Shown piece after piece: positions 24,845-33,760 of a stretch of DNA of 64,000 nucleotides. Position 1 is the first letter of the stretch. Each line of letters begins with the position of its first letter. Origin of the DNA: Burkholderia oklahomensis C6786 (GTDB lineage: Bacteria; Pseudomonadota; Gammaproteobacteria; Burkholderiales; Burkholderiaceae); assembly GCF_000959365.1 (NCBI RefSeq), contig NZ_CP009555.1:1860001-1924000 (forward strand), in the 5' to 3' direction. The notes beneath the pieces were generated by a model. It was given only the letters and a program-made list of their open reading frames with translations. It was not told the origin of the DNA and did not search any database. The position numbers were made by a program, and so were the translations under genes.

Positions 24845-25018
24845 GGGACGCGACGAGATTCGGCCCGATTTTTTTGCTCAGATCGTTCGGTGAGCAAACG
24901 TTGCAGGTGCAGCAATCGCGTGCACGGCCCGGTGCCGTTCGCGACGCGCGCAACGGCGCTTGCACCGGTTTTCGATCGAAAGAACAGTAAACTACTGGTC
25001 CAACCGACGTTTACCTGT

Positions 25019-25024
25019 TATGAT
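25019..25024 (+). promoter_or_regulatory. Possible -10 element upstream of rpsU
   Basis: TATGAT, an extended-looking -10 box (TGTTATGAT) about 245 bp before rpsU in the fliC-rpsU spacer. The -35 match is weak, so this is a suggestion only. The long leader to rpsU shows no other gene. Confidence 0.3.
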
Positions 25025-25270
25025 GGCGGGCTGAATTGAGATTTCTGTCACGCCTTTGCCGTTTACGTGTACGCGTAGGGCATGTCTGCTGGCAGTCAAA
25101 CGCGGCGCCTGGTGTTGGTTGCCGAGCGTTTCGCGGTGCATTCCGCCTCTCTTTTCCGGCCTCCGAGGCCGTTACCCGCTCGTTTCGCCCGTTCGTGGAA
25201 ACGCCCGGAAGGCCGGTGCGTGGCGCTTGGCCGCTACGTTTTTGACCGTATCAAGCAAATTAGGAACGAC

Positions 25271-25483
25271 ATGACGACGATTCTTTTGAAAGAAAATGAG
25301 CCGTTCGAAGTGGCGATTCGCCGCTTCCGCCGCGCTATCGAAAAAAATGGCCTGATCGCCGAGCTGCGTGAGCGCCAGTCGTACGAAAAGCCGACTGCCG
25401 TGCGCAAGCGCAAGAAGGCTGCTGCGGTGAAGCGTCTGCACAAGCGCCTGCGCAGCCAGATGCTGCCGAAGAAGCTCCACTGA
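25271..25483 (+). CDS. rpsU: 30S ribosomal protein S21
   Basis: A 70-residue S21: [20 protein letters not shown] followed by the basic C-terminal [21 protein letters not shown]21 is a late-assembling small-subunit protein that helps mRNA base-pairing in initiation. The length is normal. The ATG at 25271 is the only reasonable start. Burkholderia often carry more than one S21 copy, so this may be a paralogue; a strong terminator follows. Confidence 0.95.
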   Translation: MTTILLKENEPFEVAIRRFRRAIEKNGLIAELRERQSYEKPTAVRKRKKAAAVKRLHKRLRSQMLPKKLH

Positions 25484-25504
25484 GCTTCATCCGCTTCGCC
25501 TCGA

Positions 25505-25542
25505 CGGCGGTGCCGCTTCGCGAGAAGCCGCACCGCCGTTTT
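25505..25542 (+). terminator. Rho-independent terminator of rpsU
   Basis: CGGCGGTGC-C-GCTTC, loop GCGA, GAAGC-C-GCACCGCCG, then TTTTG. Long near-perfect stem 21 bp after the stop. Confidence 0.9.
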
Positions 25543-25918
25543 GTTTGGGTCGCGCGGGCAAGCGGCCGGGCAGGGCGGGCGGCGAGCGCAAGCGGCTGAG
25601 CACACGCGCGCCGCACGGCTCAGCCGAGCGCGGTGCGTGCTCGCCGCATCGGAAATCGATCTTCTCGGTGACGCTCACCGTACGCGAATCGCCTGGCTTC
25701 ACATAGTCCGAGCGTACTGGAATTCCAAGTAACGCCGGCTTATCAAGTTGTCGATCGACGCCCGCCACGCCCCTGCCTTCGGAATCACGCCCGCTTCGCC
25801 GAGTGCAATCGAAGGCGGCTCGACGATCCACTGCTTCGGCGTTGCGCCCGGCCCGCGAACCGACGCCCCGCAGTTCGGATGCGATCGCCGCTGACATGCG
25901 CGGCCGAACGCCCGAGCG
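25543..25918. other. Spacer between rpsU and tag
   Basis: About 375 bp of convergent spacer. A minus-strand frame ends in LISRRYLEFQYARTM near 25700 but has no family match. Nothing supportable. Confidence 0.4.
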
Positions 25919-26533
25919 TCATGCCGCCGATTTCCTTTTCCCCGCCTTCTTGCCGAGCGCCGCGCAGCGCGCATGGCACGGACAGTTCTTCTCGTGGTCG
26001 TTGACCATGCCCGTCGCCTGCATCAGCGCATAGCAGATCGTCGAGCCGACGAATTTGCAGCCGTAGCGCTTGAGCGCCTTGCTGAGCGCGTCCGAGCGCT
26101 CGGTCGACGCCGGCGCGTCGCGATACGACGCCCATGCGTTCTGCAGCGGAGCGCCGTCGACGAACGACCACAGGAACGCGGCGAGCGAGCCGTGCTCCGC
26201 GCGAATCTGCTGGACTGCGCGCGCGTTCGCGACGGCCGCCTCGATCTTCGCGCGGTTGCGCACGATGCGCGCATCGAGCACCAGCTCGTCGATCCGCTTC
26301 GGCGTGAAACGGGCGACCTTGTCGACGTCGAAGTCGGCAAATGCCGCGCGATAGCCGGCGCGCTTGTTCAAGATCGTCGACCACGACAAGCCCGCCTGCG
26401 CGCCCTCGAGCACGAGCATTTCGAACAAGTGCCGGTCGTCGTGCGACGGCACGCCCCATTCGGTATCGTGATAGTGAGCGTCCGCTTCGGTCTTTACCCA
26501 ATTGCAGCGTTCCTGTCTCGGCATCTCTCGCAT
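25919..26533 (-). CDS. tag: DNA-3-methyladenine glycosylase I
   Basis: A protein of about 204 residues that excises 3-methyladenine from alkylated DNA. Family features: RCNWVKTEADAHYHDTEWGV, the Trp/Glu-rich pocket EGAQAGLSWSTILNKR, and the zinc-snap residues with the C-terminal HEKNCPCHARC (the N-terminal Cys and His are in RCNW and YHDTEW). KFVGSTICYALMQATGMVND is the conserved base-binding helix region. Three in-frame ATGs lie close together (26560, 26533, 26524); I chose the middle one, the mature fold starting at RCNW in all cases. It is monocistronic. Confidence 0.93.
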   Translation of the reverse strand: MREMPRQERCNWVKTEADAHYHDTEWGVPSHDDRHLFEMLVLEGAQAGLSWSTILNKRAGYRAAFADFDVDKVARFTPKRIDELVLDARIVRNRAKIEAAVANARAVQQIRAEHGSLAAFLWSFVDGAPLQNAWASYRDAPASTERSDALSKALKRYGCKFVGSTICYALMQATGMVNDHEKNCPCHARCAALGKKAGKRKSAA

Positions 26534-26674
26534 GTTCCGTCGATCTGGTCGCGCCAGCATAACGGATCGGCGAGCGCGTGCAACCTGGCCGTTCGGTCGA
26601 TGGGCGCGGCCGGCCGTTGCGGTTAAGCTCTTGCATCAGTGACACTTCGACGAATCATCTGGACTGAAGCGGCA

Positions 26675-27565
26675 ATGGGCAATGACATTTTTCTGATCGG
26701 CATCGACGGCGGCGGCACGGGCACCCGCGCGGTGCTCGCCGACGCGCAGGGGCGCGAGCTCGCGCAAGGCGGCGGCGGGCCGTCGGGGCTCGCGCTCGGC
26801 ATCGACGGCGCGTGGCGCTCGATCGAGGCGGCCTGCACGGACGCTTGCGCGCGCGCCGGCGTCGCGTTCGACTGGCGGCGCTGCGTGCTCGGCTGCGGCC
26901 TGGCCGGCGTGAACCATCGCGAGTGGCTGAGCGCATTTCGCGCGAGCGCGCCGCTTGCCGCGCTCGCCGTCGAAAGCGACGCATATACGACGGTCGTCGG
27001 CGCGCACGGCGGCGCGCCGGGCGTCGTCGTCGCGCTCGGCACCGGCAGCATCGCCGCCGCGCTCGACGAGACGGGAGCCTGCCGGATCGCGGGCGGGTAC
27101 GGCTTTCCGTCCGGCGACGAGGCGAGCGGCGCATGGCTCGGCCTGCGCGCGCTGTCGTATGCGCAGCAGGCGCTCGACGGCCGCGCTCCGCTCGACGCGT
27201 TCGCGCAGGCGCTCGTCGCGCATATCGGCGTGTCCGACCGCGACGCGCTCGTCGTTTGGTCGTGCGAAGCGAATCAGACGGCGTACGCGCGCCTTGCGCC
27301 GATCGTGCTCGCGCATCGCGACCACCCGGCCGCCGCGCGATGGATCGAGCAGGCGGGCGTCGAGATCGGCAAGATGATCGATGCGCTCGATCCAGCGGCG
27401 GCGCTGCCCGTCGCGTTGTGCGGCGGGCTCGCCGACGCGCTCGCGAGCGCGGTGCCGGAGCCCCACCGTGCGCGGCTCGTCGCGCCGCAAGCCGATTCCG
27501 CGCACGGCGCGCTGCGGCTTGCCGCACGGGAAGCGGCAACGCTCGGGCTCACGGCGCGGCAATGA
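26675..27565 (+). CDS. BadF/BadG-type ATPase, glucosamine/GlcNAc-kinase like
   Basis: A 296-residue ASKHA-fold kinase. FLIGIDGGGTGTRAVLAD at the N-terminus is the phosphate-1 loop, GVVVALGTGSIAAAL phosphate-2 with a GGYGFPSGDEASGAWLG segment that in N-acetylglucosamine/glucosamine kinases follows it, and LCGGLADAL the adenosine motif. The set fits the amino-sugar kinase branch rather than benzoyl-CoA reductase ATPase subunits. The ATG at 26675 was preferred over a GTG 36 bp upstream because it begins right before the fold. It may feed amino sugars into the cell, but no transport genes are beside it. Confidence 0.8.
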   Translation: MGNDIFLIGIDGGGTGTRAVLADAQGRELAQGGGGPSGLALGIDGAWRSIEAACTDACARAGVAFDWRRCVLGCGLAGVNHREWLSAFRASAPLAALAVESDAYTTVVGAHGGAPGVVVALGTGSIAAALDETGACRIAGGYGFPSGDEASGAWLGLRALSYAQQALDGRAPLDAFAQALVAHIGVSDRDALVVWSCEANQTAYARLAPIVLAHRDHPAAARWIEQAGVEIGKMIDALDPAAALPVALCGGLADALASAVPEPHRARLVAPQADSAHGALRLAAREAATLGLTARQ

Positions 27566-27663
27566 GTGCGACGAGCGTGAGCGGACATCCGCGAGCGGCG
27601 TTTTCCATCCGACGATAGAATGTCCGCTTCCCTCTGCGTCACCCGCCTCCTCCGGCGTCCGCC

Positions 27664-28485
27664 ATGTACAAAGTCATCGCCACAGATCTCGACGGAACCC
27701 TGCTTAACAGCGACCACCAGCTCGATCCGTACACGATCGACACGGTACGGCGGCTCGCGGACGACGGGGTGCGCTTCGTGATCGCGACGGGACGCCACTA
27801 TGCGGACGTCGCGGGCATTCGCGACGTGCTCGGCATTCGGCCGTACCTGATCACGTCGAACGGCGCGCGGGTGCATGCGCCCGACGATACGCGGATTCAC
27901 GCGCAGGACGTGCCCGCCGACACGGTGCGGAAATTGGTGCGGCCCGAGCTCGTCGGCACGCACGGCCGCGTGATCGTCAATCTCTTCACGAACGACGGCT
28001 GGCTGATCGACCGCGACGCGCCGCACCTGCTCGCATTCCATCAGGATTCCGGATTTCACTACGACGTCGTCGATATGCTGTCGCACGACGGCGCGGACAT
28101 CGCGAAGGTGCTCTATATCGGCGAGCCGGAGGATCTGGCCGTCGTTTCGGACAACCTCGCGCGCCAGTTCGGCAACGCGCTGTACGTCACGTACTCGCTG
28201 CCCGATTGCCTCGAGGTGATGACGGCGAACGTGTCGAAGGGGCGCGCGCTGCGCGTCGTGCTCGAGCGGCTCGGCGTCGATTCCGCGCATTGCGTCGCGT
28301 TCGGCGACAACATGAACGACATCGATCTGCTCGAGACGGCAGGGCATCCGTTCATGATGAACAACGCGAATCCCGATCTCGTCACGCGTCTGCCGAAGGT
28401 GCCGCGAATCGGCAACAATTTCGAGGCGGGCGTCGCACGCCATCTGCGCGCGCTGTTCGCGCTCGGGGATCCCGCGACGCACTGA
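27664..28485 (+). CDS. Cof-type HAD-IIB family sugar-phosphatase
   Basis: A 273-residue HAD hydrolase of the Cof/YidA type. Motif I is TDLDGTLL with nucleophile Asp8 and Asp10, motif II IATGRHYADV, motif III Lys in NVSKGRAL, and motif IV FGDNMNDIDLLETAG. The C2B-type cap lies about residues 85-190. Such enzymes dephosphorylate sugar phosphates with broad specificity in the cytoplasm. It follows the amino-sugar kinase by about 100 bp and may be co-transcribed with it. Confidence 0.9.
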   Translation: MYKVIATDLDGTLLNSDHQLDPYTIDTVRRLADDGVRFVIATGRHYADVAGIRDVLGIRPYLITSNGARVHAPDDTRIHAQDVPADTVRKLVRPELVGTHGRVIVNLFTNDGWLIDRDAPHLLAFHQDSGFHYDVVDMLSHDGADIAKVLYIGEPEDLAVVSDNLARQFGNALYVTYSLPDCLEVMTANVSKGRALRVVLERLGVDSAHCVAFGDNMNDIDLLETAGHPFMMNNANPDLVTRLPKVPRIGNNFEAGVARHLRALFALGDPATH

Positions 28486-28510
28486 CGCGCACGGCAAGCC
28501 GCCGTCGATG

Positions 28511-28537
28511 AAAAAAACGGGCGCCGCGGCGCCCGTT
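28511..28537. terminator. Bidirectional hairpin between HAD gene and aqpZ
   Basis: ACGGGCGCC-GC-GGCGCCCGT preceded by a run of seven A. In the minus direction the A run becomes a T tract, so it is a good terminator for aqpZ and also serves the convergent HAD gene. Confidence 0.8.
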
Positions 28538-28647
28538 CTGGTTTCTCCGTCGCCGCAGGGCGGCGAGGAGCGATGATCGTATTCCTCTGTCGTGTCGCTC
28601 CGTGACGCGAGGTGCGGGCGGCCGGCGCGAATCCGGCCGCGCCGGCG

Positions 28648-29352
28648 TCAGCTTTCGTCGCGGCCCGCGACGAGCGGGTACACGACGCCGGCGATCGCCG
28701 CGCCGATGATGGGCGCCACCCAGAACAGCCACAGCTGGCCGATCGCCTCGCCGCCGACGAAGAGCGCCGGCCCCGTCGAGCGCGCCGGGTTCACCGACGT
28801 GTTCGTCACCGGGATCGAGATCAGGTGGATCAGCGTAAGGCACAGGCCGATCGCGATCGGCGCGAAGCCGGCCGGCGCGCGCTTGTCGGTCGAGCCGAGG
28901 ATCACGAACAGGAAGAAGCCCGTCAGGACGACTTCGCAGATGAACGCGGCCGCGAGCGAGTAATGGCCGGGCGAGCGCGCGTCATAGCCGTTCGTCGCGA
29001 AGCCGCTGCCGACGACGTCGAAGCCCGGCTTGCCGGTGGCGATCAGATACAGCACGAACGCGCCGAGCGTGGCGCCGACGACCTGCGCGACGACGTACGG
29101 CACGAGATCGCGGGCCGGGAAGCGTCCCGCCACAGTCAGACCGACGCTCACAGCCGGATTCAGGTGACATCCGGAGACGTGGCCGATTGCGAACGCCATC
29201 GTCAGGACCGTCAGGCCGAAGGCCAATGCGACGCCGGCAAAGCCGATTCCGAGGCCCGGATAAGCGGCCGCCAGCACGGCGCTGCCACAGCCGCCCAGAA
29301 CGAGCCAGAACGTGCCGAACACTTCTGCTGCGAGACGCTGAGGTAATTTCAT
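28648..29352 (-). CDS. aqpZ: Aquaporin Z
   Basis: A 234-residue MIP-family water channel of the inner membrane with six hydrophobic segments and two NPA half-helices, [10 protein letters not shown] and [12 protein letters not shown]. The arginine of the selectivity filter is the R in NPAR; His in the second half ([13 protein letters not shown]) fits AqpZ rather than a glycerol facilitator. AAMACETR-type adjuncts are absent. Monocistronic, with the terminator at 28511. Confidence 0.95.
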   Translation of the reverse strand: MKLPQRLAAEVFGTFWLVLGGCGSAVLAAAYPGLGIGFAGVALAFGLTVLTMAFAIGHVSGCHLNPAVSVGLTVAGRFPARDLVPYVVAQVVGATLGAFVLYLIATGKPGFDVVGSGFATNGYDARSPGHYSLAAAFICEVVLTGFFLFVILGSTDKRAPAGFAPIAIGLCLTLIHLISIPVTNTSVNPARSTGPALFVGGEAIGQLWLFWVAPIIGAAIAGVVYPLVAGRDES

Positions 29353-29657
29353 TGGAGTGGTTCCTGGTCATGTAAATCGAAAACGGATCGCGCCGCCAAA
29401 AGCGGGGACGCATCCACGAATGCCGTCTGGATTATAGGAAATCTGACGGATTGTGAAGGGTCAACGATTGTCAAATTGAGATTGGCCGATCATTGTTTTT
29501 ATTAGAATAAGGCCGCATTGCAGGAGTATTGCAATTGAGTTTTAAAATTTATCAGACGAAATGAATTTGGCGGATTTCGTAGCAATTCCGATTGCGCAAT
29601 AGATCCTTTGTGTCTAGGCTGAGAAATGCCAGGCGGATCATGATATAGGGAGTCGAA
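29353..29657. other. AT-rich divergent promoter region aqpZ / H-NS-like
   Basis: About 300 bp, strikingly AT-rich from 29450 to 29580. No gene. It probably carries both divergent promoters and may be an autoregulatory target of the H-NS-like protein. Confidence 0.5.
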
Positions 29658-29954
29658 ATGTCTCAATACGCGAAGATCAAGGCGCAGATCGCCGAGCTGC
29701 AGGCTCAGGCGGACGAGGTGCGTCATCAGGAAGTCGCGGCCGTGATCGCCGAGCTGCAAGGCAAGATCGCCGAGTATGGCCTGACGGCGCAGGATCTGGG
29801 ATTCGCCGAACGCGCGCGGCGCGGTCGTCCGCCGAAGAAGGGGCCGTTGCCGCCCAAATACCGCGATCCGAAATCCGGCAGCACGTGGAGCGGGCGCGGG
29901 AAACCCCCGCATTGGATCGTCGGCAAAAACCGCGAGCGGTTTTTGATCGGCTGA
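29658..29954 (+). CDS. H-NS family nucleoid protein (short, BpH3/Bv3F type)
   Basis: A 98-residue H-NS-like protein. The N-terminal helix (MSQYAKIKAQIAELQAQADE) mediates dimer formation, RRGRPPKKGPLPPKYRDPKS is the basic linker, and GSTWSGRGKPPHWI is the DNA-binding loop that enters the AT minor groove. It silences AT-rich, often foreign, DNA. In Burkholderia several such paralogues exist. It lies upstream of flhDC, and H-NS proteins often affect flagellar genes, but a direct link is not shown here. Confidence 0.92.
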   Translation: MSQYAKIKAQIAELQAQADEVRHQEVAAVIAELQGKIAEYGLTAQDLGFAERARRGRPPKKGPLPPKYRDPKSGSTWSGRGKPPHWIVGKNRERFLIG

Positions 29955-29971
29955 TTATTGAGCGCTTGGCA

Positions 29972-30006
29972 AAAAGAAAGCCGCATTTACCGATGCGGCT
30001 TTCTTC
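29972..30006 (+). terminator. Terminator after the H-NS-like gene
   Basis: AGAAAGCCGCAT-TTACCG-ATGCGGCTTTCT with flanking A and T tracts, so it may work for both the H-NS-like gene and the convergent glycosyltransferase. Confidence 0.85.
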
Positions 30007-30057
30007 TCTGCGGAGTGTAATGGGCGCGTCATTTTTACAATGGCGCCGGCTAAAGGG

Positions 30058-31122
30058 TTAACCCGCCGCCGCGCGTCGCCATTGTGGTTGCTTGGCTGCC
30101 TCGCGCAGCGTTTCATAGATATCGATATAGCGCCGCGCCATTGCGTGCGAGCTGAAACGTTGCTCGAATTGCGCGCGGATTGCATCGCGTGACAATTCGT
30201 CGATCCGGTGCAGCGCGCCCACCGCGCCTTGCACGTCCTCGACGATGAAGCCCGTCACGCCGTCGTCGATCACTTCCGGCACGGAGCCGCGGTTGAACGC
30301 GACGACGGGCGTGCCGCACGCCATCGCCTCGATCATCACGAGGCCGAACGGCTCCGGCCAGTCGATCGGGAACAGCAGCGCCTTTGCGCCCGACAGGAAC
30401 GCCGGCTTCTGCGCCTCGTTGATCTCGCCGATGAACTCGACATGCGCGGAATCGAGGAGCGGCTCGATTTCGGCCTTGAAATAATCCTCGTCGACCTTGT
30501 CGACCTTCGCCGCAATCTTGAGCGGCAGGCCGCTTTGCGCCGCGATCCGGATCGCCGTGTCGACGCGCTTTTCGGGGCAGATGCGGCCGAGGAACGCGAG
30601 ATATTCGGGCTTGCGGCCGGTTTGCGGCGCGAGCAGCGTGGCGGGCAGCCCGTGGTAGACGGTCCCCGCCCAGCCGGCCTGCGGCAGCGGCGTGCGCTGC
30701 GAGTCCGAGATCGACACGACGGGCGCGTTCGGGAACGCGTCGAACACGGGCTGCAGCTCCGGCAGGTCGAGGCGGCCGTGCAGCGTCGTGACGAACGGCG
30801 CGTCGAGGCGCGACAGCAGCGGGAACGGCAGGTAGTCGAGGTGGAAATGCAGGACGTCGAACGTATGTGCGACGCGCGCGACCTGCTCGAGAAGGCGCAT
30901 ATGGGGCGCCATCGAATCGCGGATCGACGGATCGAGCCGCAGCGCGCGCGGCCAGGCGGCCTCGAGGCGCGCCGACGTGACGGAATCGCCGCTTGCGAAC
31001 AGCGTGACGTCGTGCCCCATTTCGACGAGCGCCTCGGTCAGATAGGACACGACCCGCTCGGTGCCCCCGTAGAGTTTGGGCGGAACGGCTTCGTAGAGCG
31101 GGGCGATTTGGGCAATGCGCAT
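30058..31122 (-). CDS. Glycosyltransferase family 4 (GT-B)
   Basis: A 354-residue retaining GT4 transferase. The N-terminal domain begins MRIAQIAPLYEAVPPKLYGG with a GTERVV acceptor-site pattern; the C-terminal domain holds LGRICPEKRVDTAI and EPFGLVMIEAMACGTPVVAF, the E-x7-E sugar-nucleotide site. The acceptor is unknown; the start MRIA resembles UDP-sugar transferases related to trehalose/sucrose or capsule synthesis. The ATG at 31122 has GGAGATCG upstream, better than starts 30 codons earlier. Monocistronic. Confidence 0.88.
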   Translation of the reverse strand: MRIAQIAPLYEAVPPKLYGGTERVVSYLTEALVEMGHDVTLFASGDSVTSARLEAAWPRALRLDPSIRDSMAPHMRLLEQVARVAHTFDVLHFHLDYLPFPLLSRLDAPFVTTLHGRLDLPELQPVFDAFPNAPVVSISDSQRTPLPQAGWAGTVYHGLPATLLAPQTGRKPEYLAFLGRICPEKRVDTAIRIAAQSGLPLKIAAKVDKVDEDYFKAEIEPLLDSAHVEFIGEINEAQKPAFLSGAKALLFPIDWPEPFGLVMIEAMACGTPVVAFNRGSVPEVIDDGVTGFIVEDVQGAVGALHRIDELSRDAIRAQFEQRFSSHAMARRYIDIYETLREAAKQPQWRRAAAG

Positions 31123-31714
31123 GAGCGATCTCCGTTGCGATGAGGGCGGAACTCGTCGACAGATGTCGCGAGCGACGCTCCCGATGAGCGGCGGGCGCCT
31201 GCCCGGGGGCAAGCAAGGGCGGTGCGCGGCGAATGTCGCCGGACCGGGCGTTCCGATTCATTATCGGGATCGTCCGCGCGGCATCGAGCGATTTTTCAAA
31301 CGCTTAACCCTTGTTACAGGATGAAATACGCAAAAACCCTAGAAATCGCCTGGCCGAATGGCTAGCATGTGGCAGAAATGGAATGCGAAAGTCGCCCGCC
31401 CATTCGAGCGGATTGCGCCGCTTCGCCGCTGCCGCGCCTGAAGATGGTGTTTCCCCTGCCTTGACTGGCGCGACTTTCGGCCAGACAGGCGTTCCGCCGG
31501 CCACCCCGCGCCATGTCAGAAAAATTCCTACACGGTTTACAGACAATTCCGGCAAAGCGCATTCCCCTTCACTGATAGCGGTGTCCCCGCTGATTGGCCA
31601 AAATGCCCGTAAGAATATAAACAAGCCGATTGCCCGGCCTCACTGGGTAGATCGAGCAAACGTTTTCATTGGCATTACCGATTGGCCAAAGATTTCTTAC
31701 GGGGGAATCGAATC
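31123..31714. other. Upstream region of flhDC
   Basis: About 590 bp between the divergent glycosyltransferase and flhD, with no credible gene. The 31300-31340 and 31590-31700 parts are AT-richer. As the control region of the master flagellar operon it likely binds several regulators, but I could not identify specific boxes. Confidence 0.5.
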
Positions 31715-32035
31715 ATGAGCGCATCCAGCGAAATGCTCGCCGAGATCAACGAAGTCAACCTGTCTTACCTGCTGCTCGCGCAACGACTGCTGCGCGAGGA
31801 CAAGGCCATGGGCATGTTCCGCATGGGGATTTCGGAGGAACTCGCCGACGTGCTCGTGAACCTGACGCTTGCCCAGACGGTCAAGCTTGCCGCCTCGAAC
31901 CAGATGCTCTGCCGTTTCCGTTTCGACGATCACTCGCTCCTGTCGTCGCTCGCCGACAAAGGCCGCAGCTCCGCCGTCGCGCACGCGCACTCGGCGATCC
32001 TGATGGCCGGTCAGCCGGTCGAGAGCTTCCGTTGA
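31715..32035 (+). CDS. flhD: Flagellar transcriptional activator FlhD
   Basis: A 106-residue FlhD, the DNA-contacting partner in the FlhD4C2 complex that activates class-II flagellar genes. SEMLAEINEVNLSYLLLAQR and GISEELADVLVNLTLAQTVK are well conserved. The ATG at 31715 gives the family N-terminus; GGGGGAATC precedes it. It is 91 bp upstream of flhC and forms one operon with it. Confidence 0.95.
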   Translation: MSASSEMLAEINEVNLSYLLLAQRLLREDKAMGMFRMGISEELADVLVNLTLAQTVKLAASNQMLCRFRFDDHSLLSSLADKGRSSAVAHAHSAILMAGQPVESFR

Positions 32036-32126
32036 GGGAAGCCGCGCCTCCCGTTCGGGCGCATTGGCTCATAGACTGAAATTAGCAGCTTGATTGTTTG
32101 ATTAACGGAAATGGCGGAGAGCGACG

Positions 32127-32678
32127 ATGGCGTCCAAGAGCGTAGTGATCGAGGTCAAGGAGATCACCCTGGCGATCGAACTGATCGAGCTGGGCGCGCG
32201 GCTGCAATTGCTCGAAGCCGAGACGAACCTGTCGCGCGATCGCCTGATCAAGCTCTACAAGGAGCTGAAGGGCGCGTCGCCGCCGAAGGGGATGCTGCCG
32301 TTCTCGACCGACTGGTTCATGACGTGGCAGCCGAACATTCATTCTTCGCTGTTCTATAACATCTACCGTTTCATGCGCGAGCACGGCGGCTGCGAGTCGA
32401 TCCAGGCGATCGTCAAGGCATACCGGCTGTACCTCGAGCACGTCGGCCTGTCGGACGACGAAGCGGTGCTGAGCCTCACGCGCGCCTGGACGCTCGTGCG
32501 CTTCTTCGATTCCGGCATGCTTCAGATGACGCCGTGCACCCGCTGCGGCGGACACTTTGTCGCGCACGCGCACGATCCGCACCACGGCTACGTGTGCGGG
32601 CTTTGCCAGCCGCCGTCGCGCGCGGGCAAGACCCGCAAGGCCGCCGCGCTGGCCGACCGGGCCGCCATCGCCGCGTAA
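32127..32678 (+). CDS. flhC: Flagellar transcriptional activator FlhC
   Basis: A 183-residue FlhC. The structural zinc site uses [11 protein letters not shown] and YVCGLCQPP; the N-terminal [20 protein letters not shown] is the DNA/FlhD contact region. Together with FlhD it should switch on fliA and the basal-body genes, making this operon the top of the motility cascade in the window. A terminator follows at 32734. Confidence 0.96.
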   Translation: MASKSVVIEVKEITLAIELIELGARLQLLEAETNLSRDRLIKLYKELKGASPPKGMLPFSTDWFMTWQPNIHSSLFYNIYRFMREHGGCESIQAIVKAYRLYLEHVGLSDDEAVLSLTRAWTLVRFFDSGMLQMTPCTRCGGHFVAHAHDPHHGYVCGLCQPPSRAGKTRKAAALADRAAIAA

Positions 32679-32733
32679 GTCGCAAGCCACGTAAGCCGCA
32701 GGCGAACGAGCGTTCGCTCCGGCCGTCGAACCG

Positions 32734-32767
32734 CGCCGCCCGTCCCTCGGGCGGCGTGCCGTTTTCC
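32734..32767 (+). terminator. Terminator after flhDC
   Basis: CGCCGCCCG-TCCCT-CGGGCGGCG, then TGCCGTTTTCCCC. Perfect 9-bp stem; separates flhDC from the sigma-28 controlled motAB-che operon. Confidence 0.8.
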
Positions 32768-32810
32768 CCGTTTGCTGGTTTACACCGGCAGGCCTCCGCC
32801 GGGCGGTTCT

Positions 32811-32837
32811 CAAAGTTTTCGTTCCGACTGCCGTAAA
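32811..32837 (+). promoter_or_regulatory. Sigma-28 (FliA) promoter of motAB-che
   Basis: CAAAGTTT, 11 bp, GCCGTAAA: 13 of 16 bases match TAAAGTTT-N11-GCCGATAA. It ends 46 bp before the GTG of motA and is the natural promoter for the motA-to-cheZ unit. Confidence 0.8.
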
Positions 32838-32883
32838 CCACTTAACGGCGGCCTCCCGGCCGCTCATTCGTGAGGGACAGGCA

Positions 32884-33744
32884 GTGCTGATTTTCGTGGG
32901 AACTCTCGTGACGTTGTTGTCCGTGTTCGGCGGCTACGCGCTGGCGGGCGGGCACCTGGGCGCGCTCGTTCAGCCGGTCGAGATCTTGATGATCGTCGGC
33001 GCGGGCGTCGGCGCGTTCATCCTCGGCAACGGCATCAAGACGATCAAGGCGACGCTGCGCGTGCTGCCCTCGCTGTTCAAGGGCTCGAAGTACAACAAGG
33101 ACATCTACATGGAGCTGATGGCGCTCCTGTACGTGTTGCTCGCGAAGGCGCGCAAGGAAGGCACGCTCACGCTCGAGGCGGACATCGACGACCCCGAGAA
33201 GAGCCCGATCTTCACCCAGTATCCGAAGATCCTCGCCGACAAGCACATCGTCGAATTCCTGACCGACTACCTGCGCTTGATGGTGGGCGGCAACATGAAC
33301 GCGTTCGAGATCGAAAGCCTGATGGACGAGGAGATCGAGACGCACCATGCGGAAGGCGAAGGTCCCGCGCACGCGCTGATGCGCGTCGGCGACGCGATGC
33401 CGGCGTTCGGGATCGTCGCCGCCGTGATGGGCGTCGTTCACACGATGGCGTCCGCCGACAAGCCGCCCGCGGTGCTGGGCGCGATGATCGCGCAGGCGCT
33501 CGTCGGCACGTTCCTCGGCATTCTGCTGTCGTACGGCCTGATCGGCCCGCTGTCGAGCCTCGCGGAGCAGCGCGTCGCCGAGTCGACCAAGATGTTCCAG
33601 TGCATCAAGGTGACGATCCTCGCGAGCCTGAACGGCTACGCGCCCGCGATCGCGGTCGAGTTCGGCCGCAAGGTGCTGTTCTCGACCGAGCGTCCGTCGT
33701 TCACCGAGCTCGAAGAGCACGTGCGCCGCGTGAAGGCGAAGTGA
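32884..33744 (+). CDS. motA: Flagellar stator protein MotA
   Basis: A 286-residue MotA with four membrane helices (LIFVGTLVTLLSVFGGYALA; VEILMIVGAGVGAFILGNG; AFGIVAAVMGVVHTM; LVGTFLGILLSYGLIGPL) and a large cytoplasmic loop that carries the rotor-contacting charged residues. The prolines of helices 3-4 are present. With MotB it forms the proton channel that turns the rotor. GTG start after GAGGGACAGGCA. Confidence 0.95.
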   Translation: MLIFVGTLVTLLSVFGGYALAGGHLGALVQPVEILMIVGAGVGAFILGNGIKTIKATLRVLPSLFKGSKYNKDIYMELMALLYVLLAKARKEGTLTLEADIDDPEKSPIFTQYPKILADKHIVEFLTDYLRLMVGGNMNAFEIESLMDEEIETHHAEGEGPAHALMRVGDAMPAFGIVAAVMGVVHTMASADKPPAVLGAMIAQALVGTFLGILLSYGLIGPLSSLAEQRVAESTKMFQCIKVTILASLNGYAPAIAVEFGRKVLFSTERPSFTELEEHVRRVKAK

Positions 33745-33760
33745 GCGCGAGGGCCCCGAC